In this document: in pieces, positions 11,744-21,977 of the stretch
Layout: every line of letters begins with the position of its first letter
Numbering within the stretch: the first letter of the stretch is position 1
From: Cyanidium caldarium
Taxonomy: Eukaryota; Rhodophyta; Bangiophyceae; Cyanidiales; Cyanidiaceae
Length of the DNA stretch: 64,000 nucleotides
Assembly: GCA_026184775.1 (NCBI GenBank)
Contig: JANCYW010000014.1
Coordinates: 62,001 to 126,000, forward strand
Direction of reading: 5' to 3'
The notes under the pieces: model-generated
Databases searched by the model: none
What the model was told of the DNA's origin: nothing
Seen by the model: only the letters and a program-made list of their open reading frames with translations
Program-made: the position numbers and the translations under genes

Positions 11744-13012
11744 ATGGCGTTTGTGCAAGTGAACGCGGTCAGTGCCCTGACGGGCAAGAACGCTCGTGCC
11801 GGAGGCAGATGCGTCTCTTTCCTCCCGAGGACTGCATGGACGGGCGACCGGTGGGCGATGGGGCGGCGCGGCTCGCTGAATTCATCGTGGCGCCCGGTGC
11901 GCGCTGGTCGGGCAGTGGTCGGCGCACAGTCCGTGGGGCGCTCTGGGTTGGTGTGCCGGGACACGACGATCATCGTGAACAACCCTACGGGTGGGCACGC
12001 GGAGATCGGATTGCACTTGGCGCAGCAGATGCTGGCTGTCGGGCACCGGGTGGCGATACTGGTCACCGCTCCGCGGGAGCAGTGTGCGCAGACGCAGCCG
12101 ACGGCGGAAATGATACGGATGGCGGAGAGCTCGGCGATGAAATCGGATGTGGATCTGATGTTCGGGGACCCGACCGACCCGGCCTCGCTGACGGGACTGC
12201 TGCCGCCGCGTCGGCCGTCGGCTGGGCGGGTGGCCGCGCTGGTGGACAACGCTTCCAAGTCGGCGCAGGAGGCGATGTTGCTGCACAAATACGCCATGGG
12301 GGTGGATGCCGATCGCTATCTGTACGTGAGCTCGTGCGGCATCTACGTGCCCAGCGAGCAGGCACCGTTCGTGGAGGGCGATGTGGTGGACCGCGAGATC
12401 GGGCAGGCGCAGGTGGAGTCGCTCTTCCGCGCCGACAAGGCCATCCCGTTCGCCGCGTTCCGCCCGATGTACGTGCTGGGGCCGTTCGCTAACAAGCACG
12501 ACTATACCAACTTTTTCTTCGACCGGCTGACCCGCCAACGACCGATTCCGCTGCCGAGCAGCGGTGAGGCGTTTGTGAGCCTGACGCACGCCGCCGACCT
12601 GGCGCGCATGCTGTCGTGCGCCATCCTGGCCAGCCCGGAGCTCATCGGCGGCCACGCATTCAATGCGGTATCGCCGCGCTATATCACCCTGACAGGTCTG
12701 GCGGATTTGTGCCACCAAGTCGTGAATGGCAAGGAGGGCGGCAAGGCGCCGGTGGTGTATTACGATGCCAAGGAGCGCGGCGTGGACCCCAAGAAGAGCA
12801 CCGGCTTGCCGTTCCGCATCGCCTACCCGTTCCTGGCCGATCCCGGTCACGCCATCCGTCAGCTGCGCTGGAGCGAGGCGTTTGGACGCACGCTGCACAC
12901 CACGCTGCAAGAGTGCTACCAGGCGTACCAGAACAACGGTCTGGCGAAACGTCAGGTGGACCTCTCCGGAGACGACGCCATCATGCAGGGAGCGCACACC
13001 GTCCGCAAATAA
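11744..13012 (+). CDS. CSP41: Chloroplast stem-loop RNA-binding protein CSP41-like (atypical SDR)
   Basis: I start this 422-residue protein at the ATG at 11744 because it gives MAFVQVNAVSALTG, a typical red-algal plastid transit start; the frame is open upstream but unlike a protein. After a basic transit peptide, residues 74-90 form an altered nucleotide-binding loop (TIIVNNPTGGHAEIG) as in CSP41a/b, where the classic Rossmann Gly pattern is degenerate. Further family marks are YLYVSSCGIYVPS, FRPMYVLGP and DLARMLSCAIL. CSP41 proteins bind stem-loop RNA in the stroma and stabilise or cleave plastid mRNA and rRNA. Length agrees with the family (about 380-410 with transit peptide). An alternating CG tract lies upstream at about 11614-11626. 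The gene shares a 293-bp divergent region with the nucleoporin gene. Confidence 0.85.
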   Translation: MAFVQVNAVSALTGKNARAGGRCVSFLPRTAWTGDRWAMGRRGSLNSSWRPVRAGRAVVGAQSVGRSGLVCRDTTIIVNNPTGGHAEIGLHLAQQMLAVGHRVAILVTAPREQCAQTQPTAEMIRMAESSAMKSDVDLMFGDPTDPASLTGLLPPRRPSAGRVAALVDNASKSAQEAMLLHKYAMGVDADRYLYVSSCGIYVPSEQAPFVEGDVVDREIGQAQVESLFRADKAIPFAAFRPMYVLGPFANKHDYTNFFFDRLTRQRPIPLPSSGEAFVSLTHAADLARMLSCAILASPELIGGHAFNAVSPRYITLTGLADLCHQVVNGKEGGKAPVVYYDAKERGVDPKKSTGLPFRIAYPFLADPGHAIRQLRWSEAFGRTLHTTLQECYQAYQNNGLAKRQVDLSGDDAIMQGAHTVRK

Positions 13013-13561
13013 GGTAGCGATAGGGAGCATCGTGATAGGCGCATCGGCCGCGGCGAGCGCAGGCGCGAATAGAGCATGATGCGACGGTGGTGCGCGCATA
13101 GGACTGCCCGGTGGCTCGACGATAAAGGATGCGAATGCGCCTGTATGAGGGCGTCGCCAAACGCTCACGTGTACCGTCCACCGTCCCATCCTCGCCTCCT
13201 GTTCCGTGCGTGCGCGTCGCCCACTGCAGGAACCATCTCTGCTGCTCACGCACTCCCTCGTGTCGTGCTGTCCTCCTCCGCCGCCTCGCCCCGATTCGCC
13301 ATCCACGCGCCACGTGCTGCGTGCATCATCGCGTTGGCCGAGTGGTTTTCGGCGCAGCAGCCGATCGCGATTCGAATCGCGCCGTTCGGGACGCGCAGCG
13401 GGTGTCGATACCACGGCCTGTGGTACGACGCGTGAACGTGGATGTTCACCGCATAGCGAGGCGAGTAGAATACCAAGCCTGTGTCCATACGAGTGACGAG
13501 TACACCGACGCGTCATAGGAACAACGCGAGGAGTACCGAACAGCACGCTGGGATGTGTACC
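13013..13561. other. Intergenic region between CSP41 and GDH
   Basis: These 549 bases hold no supported gene. At 13367-13380 lies a perfect 14-bp palindrome (GCGATTCGAATCGC). About 20 bases upstream, TTGGCCGAGTGG at 13334-13345 resembles a type II tRNA A-box, but no tRNA folds around it. The GDH promoter must be here. Confidence 0.4.
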
Positions 13562-15537
13562 ATGGGGTGTCGATTGATACAACGGTGGGGTGCGGTTGTG
13601 GATCGCCGGGCGGCCACCGCGGCGGCCAGCGGTTTCATCAGCAGCAGCGCTGCTGCTGCTGTGCGACAGCTGAGCACCGAAACCCACCCAATCCATCACC
13701 CGGCCGCCGCGTCCGCCAAACCCTCGCCGCCGGCAGCCGGCACCTCTCCGGAGTCTGTCGCCGAGGTGCCGGACGTGTTGTCGGCGCCGCCGTCGCCCGA
13801 CAAACAACCCACACGGGTGACCAACCACGACATTCCATCATCAACAGAACGTGCTGCTGCCACCGTGCGGGAGGCGCTGCGCGGCCACAAGGCCCAATCG
13901 CCGATGCGGGAGATGACCTTCCTGGAGTCGGTCGACCGCTTCTTCGACGATGCCGCCAAGCTCACCCACGTCTCTCCGGCGCTGCTCGGACACATCAAAG
14001 AGTGCAACACGTTGCTCGAGTTCACCTTTCCCATCTTGCGCTCCAACGGCCAGATCGAGCTGATACGCGCGTATCGCGCGCAGCACTCGCACCACCGGCT
14101 GCCGACCAAGGGCGGCATTCGGTACGACGTGCGCGTATCCGAGGATGAGGTGAAAGCGCTGGCGGCGCTGATGACCTTCAAATGCGCAACGGTGGACGTG
14201 CCGTTCGGTGGCGCCAAGGGCGGTGTTGTCATCGACCGCACCAAGTACAACGATGTGGAGCTGGAGCGCATCACGCGGCGCTTCACCGTGGAGCTGATAC
14301 GGCGCAACGCTATCGGGCCGTCGCTGGACGTGCCCGCGCCTGATTATGGCACCGGACAGCGGGAGATGGGTTGGATGAAGGACACGTACGAGGCGTTCCA
14401 CCAGAAGGACATCGACCGCATCGCTTGTGTGACTGGCAAGCCCATCAATTTGGGCGGCATTCGTGGCCGGGAGAGCGCCACCGGTCTGGGCGTCTACTAT
14501 GGCGTTCGGGAGTTTCTGGCGCGCCCGGATGTGGTGCAGGCGTACAGTATTCGCAAGGGCGCCGGCGTGGCCGGCAAGGATGTGGTGGTGCAGGGTCTGG
14601 GCAATGTCGGGTTTTGGGCGGCCAAGTTCATGCGCGACATGGGCCAGGCGCGCATTGTGGCCATTGCGGAGCGCGATGGATATCTGGTGTCGCGCTCCGA
14701 CGAGGGGCTGGATCCCACTCAGGTGAAACGGCACTTGGCGGCGACCGGCGGCGAACTGCGCGGCTACGTCGAGCACCGCCAGGCGGAGGTGGGTGTGGCC
14801 ACCGCCGCCGCTGCCATGGGCGGCAGCACCACCGCCACCACCACCACCACCGATACCGTGGCGCCAGTGGAGTTTGTGCCGGGCAATCCGGCCGAGGCGC
14901 TGGAGCTGGACTGTGACATTCTGATTCCGGCGGCGCTGGAGGGTGTTATCCACGCAGGCAACGCGCCGCGCATCCGGGCGTCGGTGATCGCCGAGGCCGC
15001 CAACGGCCCGGTCACCTACGGGGCCGACGCGCACTTTCGCACCCAACGCCAGCTGGGGGTGGACCGGCCGCTCATCATTCCCGACCTGGTGCTGAATGCG
15101 GGCGGCGTGACCGTGTCCTATTTCGAGTGGGTGAAGAACCTGGGGCATCTGCGCTTCGGGCGCATGACCCGGCGCATCGAAGAGAAGACCATGCGCGCAG
15201 TGGTGGACGTGTTGGAGCGGCACGGGGTGAAGCTGGCGGCGCGCGACCTTTTGGATCTGCAGGCCGGCGCGGATGAGACGGCGTTGGTGCGCAGCGGCCT
15301 CGAGGACACCATGTGCACCGCCGTAGAGGAGACGTGGACCGCGGCCAAGCAGTCAGGATGTGATCCGCGCCTGGCCGCCTATAGCAACTCGATACGGAAG
15401 ATCGCCGAAGACGTAAGTGGGATGCGGGAGAGGGAAGCGTGCAGTCAAGAATCGCGGCCGACACAGCGACTAACCAGAGCGACGACTGTGCACGGTGGTC
15501 GTCGGTACAGTACGGCACCTCGGGCATCTTTCCTTGA
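13562..15537 (+). CDS. GDH: Mitochondrial-type glutamate dehydrogenase, two exons
   Basis: The coding sequence is best read as join(13562..15412, 15511..15537), giving 625 residues. The ATG at 13562 has a strong ACCATGG context and starts a basic, Ser/Ala-rich presequence of mitochondrial type. The enzyme interconverts glutamate with 2-oxoglutarate and ammonium. Visible marks are the substrate site LPTKGGIRYD (about 181-190), the catalytic lysine in LMTFKCATVDVPFGGAKGG (Lys about 207), VPAPDYGTG, and a nucleotide fold VVVQGLGNVGFWAAKF (about 342-357). The C-terminal part (LNAGGVTVSYFEWVKNLGH) is close to animal GLUD. Residues about 410-436 are a Thr/Ala-rich insertion in the nucleotide domain. 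Without splicing the frame runs on to 16090 with unrelated sequence; removing a 98-bp intron gives KIAED-YGTSGIFP-stop, a normal family end. Confidence 0.9.
15413..15510 (+). other. Spliceosomal intron in GDH (98 bp, phase 0)
   Basis: The donor is GTAAGT right after a GAC codon, a branch-like ACTAAC sits at 15469-15474, and the acceptor is TACAG at 15506-15510. The intron contains no in-frame stop, so the unspliced frame stays open and hides it. The downstream exon codes for only eight residues (YGTSGIFP) and then TGA, which restores the expected GDH terminus. Confidence 0.85.
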
Positions 15538-16130
15538 GATGAGTGAAGTGGTGGTGCAGCCTAGTTCCGAGCGGTGCCCCGTAGGGTTGTGCAGCGTCAC
15601 CGGTGTGACGTTTCTGGAAAGGGGCTGGTCTCGTAAAGAACGGCTGGGGATAGAACGGGTGCGTGTGTGTGTGTGTGCGCGCACACGATCCGACTGCGTT
15701 CCTCGGGTGGCGGCGAACAATCTGACCACGCTCCACGCCGGGGACCTACCCGTGTCGCACTGCCGTGCCGGAAACCCTTCACGGCTCCTCTCGCCTCGTC
15801 TCATCACCTGCACCGCGACACCCTCGTCAGGCGCGCCTGCATGCCGCTTCCCACCCCGTCAGCGATTCGAATTCGAAACCGGCATGGCGCACGGGGAATT
15901 GGCGCGGAATGATCCGTTTCGGGAGGTCGTCGCCTGGACGCAGCGGCGCGGTCCCGGTTGCGACCTGGTGAGGCGAACGGGCACACACTCTCGGAGAAGA
16001 CAGGCGCGCAGTGACCTCTGTGATTCCGCTCTAGGTGTTGCGCCCTCCCAGCAGTGTGTCTATCCATATCACGCTCTCCTCTTACGTTAGCGTTCCCGCT
16101 TTTCTTTCCACTGCGTTCATTCCCGTCGCC
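15538..16130. other. Intergenic region between GDH and RNR2, with a GT/GC alternating tract
   Basis: These 593 bases contain no supported gene. A 26-bp purine-pyrimidine alternating tract at 15661-15686 (GT repeats flowing into GCGCGCACAC) is prone to Z-form DNA. The remainder presumably holds the GDH 3' UTR and the RNR2 promoter. Confidence 0.5.
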
Positions 16131-17255
16131 ATGCCCACCGACGCATCGCCATCGACCGCCGGGGTGAAGCGAATCGTAGCGCCGTTCAGCTCGTTCCAGA
16201 TCGATGACGCGGACGAGCATCATACTGCTGTCGACGCGCCCGTCAAACTCGGCAACGCCTCCGCCTCCCCACCCTCGCGCGTCCCCGCGGTGTTCCGGGC
16301 AGACGGTTCGGAGCGGTACACGCTGTTCCCCATCCGCTACCCGAAGATATTCGACTTTTACAAGCGGCACTTGGCGTCGTTCTGGACGGCCGAGGAGATC
16401 GATCTGGCGGCCGATGCGGACCACTGGCGCCATCGCCTGAACCACGACGAGCGCTACTTCATATCGCAGGTGCTGGCGTTTTTCGCGGCGTCGGACGGGA
16501 TCGTGCTGGAGAATCTGGCCGAGCGGTTTGTGCGGGACGTGGAAATACCCGAGGCGCGCTGCTTCTACGGTTTCCAAATCGCCATGGAGAACGTGCACTC
16601 CGAGACGTACAGCCTGCTGATCGACGCGTACGTGAAAGACCCCGAAGAGCGTGCCCGCCTCTTCCGAGCCATGGAGCAGGTGCCGTGCGTGCAGCGCAAG
16701 GCGCAGTGGGCGCTGCGGTGGATTGGCAGCGACGCCAGCTTCCAGGAGCGTCTGGTGGCGTTCGCGGCGGTCGAGGGCATCTTCTTCAGCGGCTCGTTCT
16801 GTGCTATATTCTGGCTGAAGAAACGCGGTCTGATGCCCGGCCTGACCTTCAGCAACGAGCTGATCAGTCGCGACGAAGGCCTGCACTGCGACTTTGCCTG
16901 CCTGCTCTACAGTATGTTGGAGCCGGCAGACCGCTTGCCGCAGGAGCGCATCCACGACATGATCCGCGACGCCGTGCGCTGCGAGATCGAGTTTGTGTGC
17001 GACGCGCTGCCGGTCGACCTGATCGGCATGAACAGCCGACTGATGAGCACCTACATCCAGTTCGTGGCCGACCGTCTGGTGGCCGAGCTCGGCTACGACC
17101 GCATCTGGAACGTGCCGAACCCGTTCGAGTGGATGGAGTTGATCTCGCTGGAGGGCAAGACCAACTTTTTCGAAAAGCGCGTCGGTGAGTATCAGAAGGC
17201 CAATGTTACCAGCACCCCGGAGGAGAATCGGTTCTCGTTGGATGCGGAGTTTTGA
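16131..17255 (+). CDS. RNR2: Ribonucleoside-diphosphate reductase small subunit (R2, class Ia)
   Basis: This 374-residue protein (human R2 is 389) begins at the ATG at 16131 in a good context (GTCGCCATGC). It supplies the diiron-tyrosyl radical for making deoxyribonucleotides. The metal site is complete by eye: Asp in EEIDLAAD (about 91), Glu in [11 protein letters not shown] (about 127), Glu and His in AMENVHSE (about 153 and 156), Glu in [10 protein letters not shown] and Glu/His in [10 protein letters not shown]. The radical tyrosine follows in HSETYSLL (about 160). The C-terminus NRFSLDAEF matches the conserved heptapeptide that docks R2 onto the R1 subunit. The first 50 residues are a short unstructured eukaryotic tail. 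R1 is not in the window. It is convergent with FAD synthetase, 92 bp apart. Confidence 0.96.
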   Translation: MPTDASPSTAGVKRIVAPFSSFQIDDADEHHTAVDAPVKLGNASASPPSRVPAVFRADGSERYTLFPIRYPKIFDFYKRHLASFWTAEEIDLAADADHWRHRLNHDERYFISQVLAFFAASDGIVLENLAERFVRDVEIPEARCFYGFQIAMENVHSETYSLLIDAYVKDPEERARLFRAMEQVPCVQRKAQWALRWIGSDASFQERLVAFAAVEGIFFSGSFCAIFWLKKRGLMPGLTFSNELISRDEGLHCDFACLLYSMLEPADRLPQERIHDMIRDAVRCEIEFVCDALPVDLIGMNSRLMSTYIQFVADRLVAELGYDRIWNVPNPFEWMELISLEGKTNFFEKRVGEYQKANVTSTPEENRFSLDAEF

Positions 17256-17347
17256 GGGTCGTAGATGTGGAGTGGAGAGGTTGGCATGGAGAGGGAGCGC
17301 GCGAGTAGATAAACCACCGCGACGATTGTTGAGGTGATGTCGGGAGG

Positions 17348-18252
17348 CTATCGGGTCACGCCGGCTTCTTGCATTCCGTACCCGTCCAGAAGTATGTCGG
17401 AGCGGCGGATGCAGCGCATGCACACTGAGAGCGCTGCATACAGCGCGGACGTCGTCACCGGATCGCCTACAATCTCCAGAGCTTGGCGACCGCACGCACG
17501 GAACTGCAACAACGCGTCCAGCGTTAACGTCGCCGGCAACGACATCATCGCGCTGGGCGGAGCGTCCGGCCGAGGCGTTTCCGGCACTCCCTCCCCGCCA
17601 CGACCATCGGTCACTGCACAGCACGTCCATCGCTGTCGCTCCAACGTCACCGTCTCATTCCCATCCGATGCCTTCTCTCGCGGCGGTGGTTGCAGACGGT
17701 CCCATTGTCGCAACGCATCCTCCATATGAGCGAGGCGGCTCGGCAGCACCACCCAGGTGACCGAGCGACCGCTGTGCTCCGGCCCAGCGTCGGCGCCGCA
17801 GGCGCTCGCCCTGCACACCATTCGATGCACTCCGGTCAGCACGCCGTGCATCAGGCGCGTATCGTCCCCGCACGCCTCGTGCGCAAGCACCAGCACCACC
17901 TCGTCCTCGTCGCCGGTGGCCGATGTCTCGTTCGTGCTAACCCGCCTCCCCCAATGCTCCACCTCCCAGGCGATATCCTCCGCGGCATCCCCGACGATCA
18001 CCGTGCGTTCAACGTAGCGATCCGTCGACGCAATGTGCGACAATGCTCGCAATAGATGCGCCGCCGGCATGCAGGTGGCCAGCGCGCTCCACACCGACGC
18101 GCTGGATATCAACAGCGACACCGATCGATGCGGTCGCGCCTTTGCACGGCCGTGCGCCTCCGACGGTATCGGTGGCGCGGCGCTCGTCCTGTTCACTCGC
18201 CCACATCGTTCATCCGCATCGCGTTGCAGATGCGTAAAGTCGGCATACGCCA

Positions 18253-18292
<40 letters not shown>

Positions 18293-18955
18293 ATGATTGT
18301 CATTCCCCTCGGCGGCTCGCGCGAGCAGCGGATTGCGCTGCGTGTCACTCATACGCCCGATAGACGTGTACCCCTCATCGTACATGGCACAGTAATCCAG
18401 CTCGCACACCTTCAGAAAGCGCCACACCGTGCGATACGACCAGTGCAGGATCGGGTTGACGCGCAGAAACGCCGGCCACGCCGCACTCGACGGCGACAGG
18501 TGCTCCTGCTCGCAGCCGCCGGGATCGGTGCGCCGCGTGCCCATAAAAAAGCACTGCACCTGCGGCTGGTACTCGGACAGATACCGCTGCAGCCCACGAA
18601 ATATGCCGCCCGATACCCGCGTCAGCTCCACCCAGCGGCAGTGCCGTCGCTCCCACCGCTGCACAAACTGCAACACCTGCGGAAACTGCTCCGACGGATC
18701 CGACTCCTCGAAAAACACCGCCCGAATTCGAGGAGCGTCATTTCGGGAGGCATACCGTTGCGCGAACACCGCCCGCGTCAGGTGGAACACCACGGTGGCG
18801 TCCTTGCCACCGTTGAATGAGAGCGCTATCCGCTCCGGCGAATACAGTCGTAACACGTCGTCGACGATCCGCAACGAGACATTCACGTCGTCTGCAATAT
18901 CCGGCGCCAGTTTATTCAACTTCCCTATCCTTCGCACGAAATCCTCGTCCTCCAT
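17348..18955 (-). CDS. FAD synthetase (FMN adenylyltransferase), PAPS-reductase fold, with C-terminal extension
   Basis: This 535-residue protein starts at the ATG at 18955 (MEDEDFVRRIGK); the frame is open upstream with only Gly/Arg-rich sequence. Residues about 40-190 form the PP-loop fold: SFNGGKDATVVFHL (about 46-59), FFEESDPSEQFPQV, and FMGTRRTDPGG, the FAD-synthetase signature, followed by VNPILHWSYRTVWRFL. It adenylates FMN to FAD. An acidic/Gly insertion with seven Asp residues (GTC repeat on the plus strand near 18257-18280) follows the catalytic domain. The C-terminal third contains TVIVGDAAEDIAWEVE and VVLVLAHEACGDDTRL. This could be a diverged molybdopterin-binding (MoaB/MoCF-like) domain, as found beside FAD synthetase in plants and animals, but I cannot prove it. 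No targeting peptide is evident. It is divergent from PWP2, 185 bp apart. Confidence 0.85.
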
Positions 18956-19140
18956 ACCAACAGATCCCGGTAAGCAACCGATGGGTGTGTCAACCGGTAC
19001 ACACTCGGCCCGTGTTCCACCGACTCGCTCACCACGACGCCCCGACCGACCGACCGACCGACCGCCTCGGAGCGGAACATCGCGCCCTCCGCCTCGGCGT
19101 CCGCTCACGGCGTATCGTCTCGTCGTGCGCTCTCTATCCC

Positions 19141-21969
19141 ATGGTGTGGAACTACCAATTGACCAACATATGGGGCGCGAGCTATACCGGTGGCAATGTG
19201 CTATTCACTTTGGATGGGAAGACGCTGTGGTCGCCGGTGGGCAACCGGCTGAACGTGGTGCACCTGACCGAGGCGCAGGCGCACACCCTGCCGTTCACGG
19301 CGCGATCGCCGCTGGAGTGTGTGGCGCTGGTGCCGCCTCACGGTCGGCTGCTGTTCGCGGTGGATGTGGACGGGTACGCCTCGGTGGTGCACGCCGAGCA
19401 CGGTATGGCGTTGCATCGGTTCCGCTTGAAAGGTGGGCGGGTGCGCGCGGTGGCCTTCTCGCCCGTGCCTGTTGTCGGTGACGAAGCGGATCGGTACTGG
19501 TTGGCGGCGGCGGTCGGTCGTACGGTGCAAATCTGGCGTACGCCCTCGGTGCACCACATCTACCCCGAATACGCTCCTTTTATGCGCGACAAGGTGCTCA
19601 CCGGGCACGCCGACGATGTCACCTGTGTGGCCTGGTCTCCCAGCGGCCGACGGCTGCTGTCCGGCTCGCGCGACCGCTCCGTGCGGCTGTTCACCGTGGT
19701 GCATGGCACGCACGAGATGGCCACGGTGATACGCGGACATCGGGAGCGGGTGGTGTTGGTGGCGTTTGGTGGATGTGATGAGGAGGCGCTGTCGGTGTCG
19801 CGCGATGGCACCGTGGCCATATGGAACGTGGAATACCCCGAGGATGCCGCTGAAGAAGCGGGGACGACAGACGTCCCTTCCGAAGATGAGCAGCCGGCGG
19901 CGGCACTCGATTTACCGAACAAGAAGCCTGTTGTACGCTGTCGCAACAAGGTCAACGTCCGCGTCAGCTCCAGCGACGCCGAGGCCACCGCGGAAAACAG
20001 CACGCCCGCTCCCCTGCCACCGGGCACACAGGTGCGCTGTGCGGATTATCACCGCGCCAAGCGACTATTGGCGGTGGGGCTCTCTTCGGGTGCCTTTGCG
20101 CTGTTCGCCATCGATTTCAACCCGTCGCCGGGCGCCCCACTACAGCGCCTCTGCCTCATGTCGGCCGCGCCGCAGTTGTTGCGCACCGTGGCCATCAACG
20201 CCGGCGGCGATTGGATCGCTGCGGCATCGGCCACCGTCGCCACCCTGGTAGTGTGGGAGTGGCCGGGCGAGAAATACGTTCTGAAGCAGCAGGGACATGC
20301 GCGCGAGATGAGCGCGCTGGCGTACGCCCCGGACGGCGCCGTGGTGGCCACCGGCGGCGACGACGGCCGCATCAAACTGTGGTCCACCGTGAGCGGCTTC
20401 TGTGCGCTCACCTGGGACGATGTGCACACCGGCGCGGTGACCGATCTGGCGTTTGCGGCGCACACCGGTCTGCTGTGCAGCGCGTCGCTGGACGGCACCG
20501 TGCGGGTGATCGACCTGAAGCGGTATCGGGCGTTTCGCCGGCTGCAAGCGCCCGCGGCCGACAGCGGCAGCAGCGGCCTCAGCTACCCGTTTACCTGTGT
20601 GGCAGTGCACGACAGCGGTGAGCTGGTATGTGCGGGCGCGCGCGACCCGTTCGTGGTGTGCGTGTGGCAGGTGCGCACCGGGAAGGTGTTGGAGGTGCTG
20701 TCCGGCCACGAGGGGCCGATCACGGCGTTGTCGCTTGGCGGCGCGCACGGCGGCCTGTTGGCGTCGGCGTCGTGGGACGGCACGGTGCGGCTGTGGAATC
20801 TGTTCGCCGCCGGCAGCCGGGTGGATTGTCAAGTGCTGGCGCATCCGCAGCGCCGCGAGGTGCTGGATGTGGCCTTCCATCCCGACGGACGTCAGCTGGT
20901 CAGCGCCGTTGCCGACGGCACGCTGGTGCTGTGGGACACGCACGAAGCGGAGGTGATGGCCACGGTGGACGTGCGCAGGGATGCGCGACAGGCGGGCGCT
21001 CGCGATGCGGTGTACTTTTCGCGGGTGGCCTACTCGGCCGACGGTGAGTATCTGGTGGCCGGCGGCGGTGATGCGTCGGCGGTGTGCGTCTATGCGGCGG
21101 CCACGCAGCAGCGCGTCGCCCAATACCCATTGACCAGTGGTAGCAACAACAGCAACCATGACAACATTCGAAACGGCGCCGCGGAGAGAGAGCGCGAGGC
21201 GGAGGCGGAGGGCGATGTGGTGGCGTTGCGCGAAGCCCGTCGCACCCTCCACACCCTCTTGCCGGGCGCGCGGTCGACGCGGCGCACCACGTCGCCGCTG
21301 CGCGTACGCCATCTGGCGTGTTGTCGCACTGCGCAGACCTGGGCGGTGGTGACCGACACCGACGGGCTGTTTCTGTACGCGCAAGCCGGGTGGGGGGCGC
21401 GGGCCACGACGGCGGCGGCGGCGTTCGATCCGCAACAGCTGGATGTGGACGTGACCCCGGCGGCGGTGCAGCAGGCGCTGGTACGCCGCGAATGGGCCAC
21501 GGCGCTGCGGGTGGCGCTGCGACTCAATGAGACGTTTTATGTCGAGCGGGCGCTGGAGGCCGTGCCGGTCGACGCGATCGATCCGGTGGCGCGCGCTTTA
21601 CCGACCGCATTCCTGCCGCCGCTGTTGCGTCTGTTGGCGCGGCGCCTGGGCGGTCCGGTAGGTGCAGCGACCACCACCACCACCACCACCACCACCCGTT
21701 CACCGCGCTGGGAGTACCACTTGCGGTGGTGTGAACGGCTGCTGACGCATCACGGCCATGCGTGCTGCCGCAACGCCACCGGCGGCGGCATCGTCCGCCC
21801 AACGGCCGCCTACCCGCGGCATCGCCGCGGAGCGGCGCACAACCTGACCCTTGACGCCGCCCTGATCGCGCTGCAACGCGTGCTGCAACGATATCGCGAC
21901 ACCCTACAGCCACTGTGCGATCAGAACCGCTACCTCCTCCGCGTGTGCACCGATGATGCCGTACGCTAG
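19141..21969 (+). CDS. PWP2: PWP2, UtpB component of the small-subunit processome
   Basis: This 942-residue protein starts at the ATG at 19141 (MVWNYQLTNIWGASY), matching the family opening (F-S-N-L-G-T-Y then FTCDG, SPVGNR). Upstream in-frame sequence overlaps the FAD synthetase start and is not conserved. Two tandem WD40 propellers are visible, for example LTGHADDVTCVAWSPSGRRL, GHAREMSALAYAPDG and LSGHEGPITALS with SWDGTVRLWNL. The last about 180 residues are an Utp12-like helical domain (ALVRREWATALRVALRLNE ... RDTLQPLCDQNRYLL). PWP2 acts in the nucleolus in 18S rRNA maturation with U3 snoRNA, the same machinery as RRP9 at 45-47 kb. Insertions include an acidic linker (about residues 235-285) and a Thr run (about 21671-21695). 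Human PWP2 is 919 residues. Its stop lies only 8 bp from the isoamylase stop. Confidence 0.93.
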   Translation: MVWNYQLTNIWGASYTGGNVLFTLDGKTLWSPVGNRLNVVHLTEAQAHTLPFTARSPLECVALVPPHGRLLFAVDVDGYASVVHAEHGMALHRFRLKGGRVRAVAFSPVPVVGDEADRYWLAAAVGRTVQIWRTPSVHHIYPEYAPFMRDKVLTGHADDVTCVAWSPSGRRLLSGSRDRSVRLFTVVHGTHEMATVIRGHRERVVLVAFGGCDEEALSVSRDGTVAIWNVEYPEDAAEEAGTTDVPSEDEQPAAALDLPNKKPVVRCRNKVNVRVSSSDAEATAENSTPAPLPPGTQVRCADYHRAKRLLAVGLSSGAFALFAIDFNPSPGAPLQRLCLMSAAPQLLRTVAINAGGDWIAAASATVATLVVWEWPGEKYVLKQQGHAREMSALAYAPDGAVVATGGDDGRIKLWSTVSGFCALTWDDVHTGAVTDLAFAAHTGLLCSASLDGTVRVIDLKRYRAFRRLQAPAADSGSSGLSYPFTCVAVHDSGELVCAGARDPFVVCVWQVRTGKVLEVLSGHEGPITALSLGGAHGGLLASASWDGTVRLWNLFAAGSRVDCQVLAHPQRREVLDVAFHPDGRQLVSAVADGTLVLWDTHEAEVMATVDVRRDARQAGARDAVYFSRVAYSADGEYLVAGGGDASAVCVYAAATQQRVAQYPLTSGSNNSNHDNIRNGAAEREREAEAEGDVVALREARRTLHTLLPGARSTRRTTSPLRVRHLACCRTAQTWAVVTDTDGLFLYAQAGWGARATTAAAAFDPQQLDVDVTPAAVQQALVRREWATALRVALRLNETFYVERALEAVPVDAIDPVARALPTAFLPPLLRLLARRLGGPVGAATTTTTTTTTRSPRWEYHLRWCERLLTHHGHACCRNATGGGIVRPTAAYPRHRRGAAHNLTLDAALIALQRVLQRYRDTLQPLCDQNRYLLRVCTDDAVR

Positions 21970-21977
21970 AACTCGCC

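Noticed and set aside
13331-13395. tRNA-like sequence with TTGGCCGAGTGG (A-box-like) and a GATTCGAATC palindrome
   Set aside because: No acceptor stem pairs, the T-arm would lack the G53-C61 pair and no proper B-box is present. Permuted or intron-bearing tRNAs are known in Cyanidioschyzon, but I could not build one here.
11882-13828. A 648-codon minus-strand open frame opposite CSP41 and the start of GDH
   Set aside because: The plus strand carries conserved CSP41 and GDH motifs. The antisense frame is rich in Arg/His/Ala and follows from GC-rich third codon positions.
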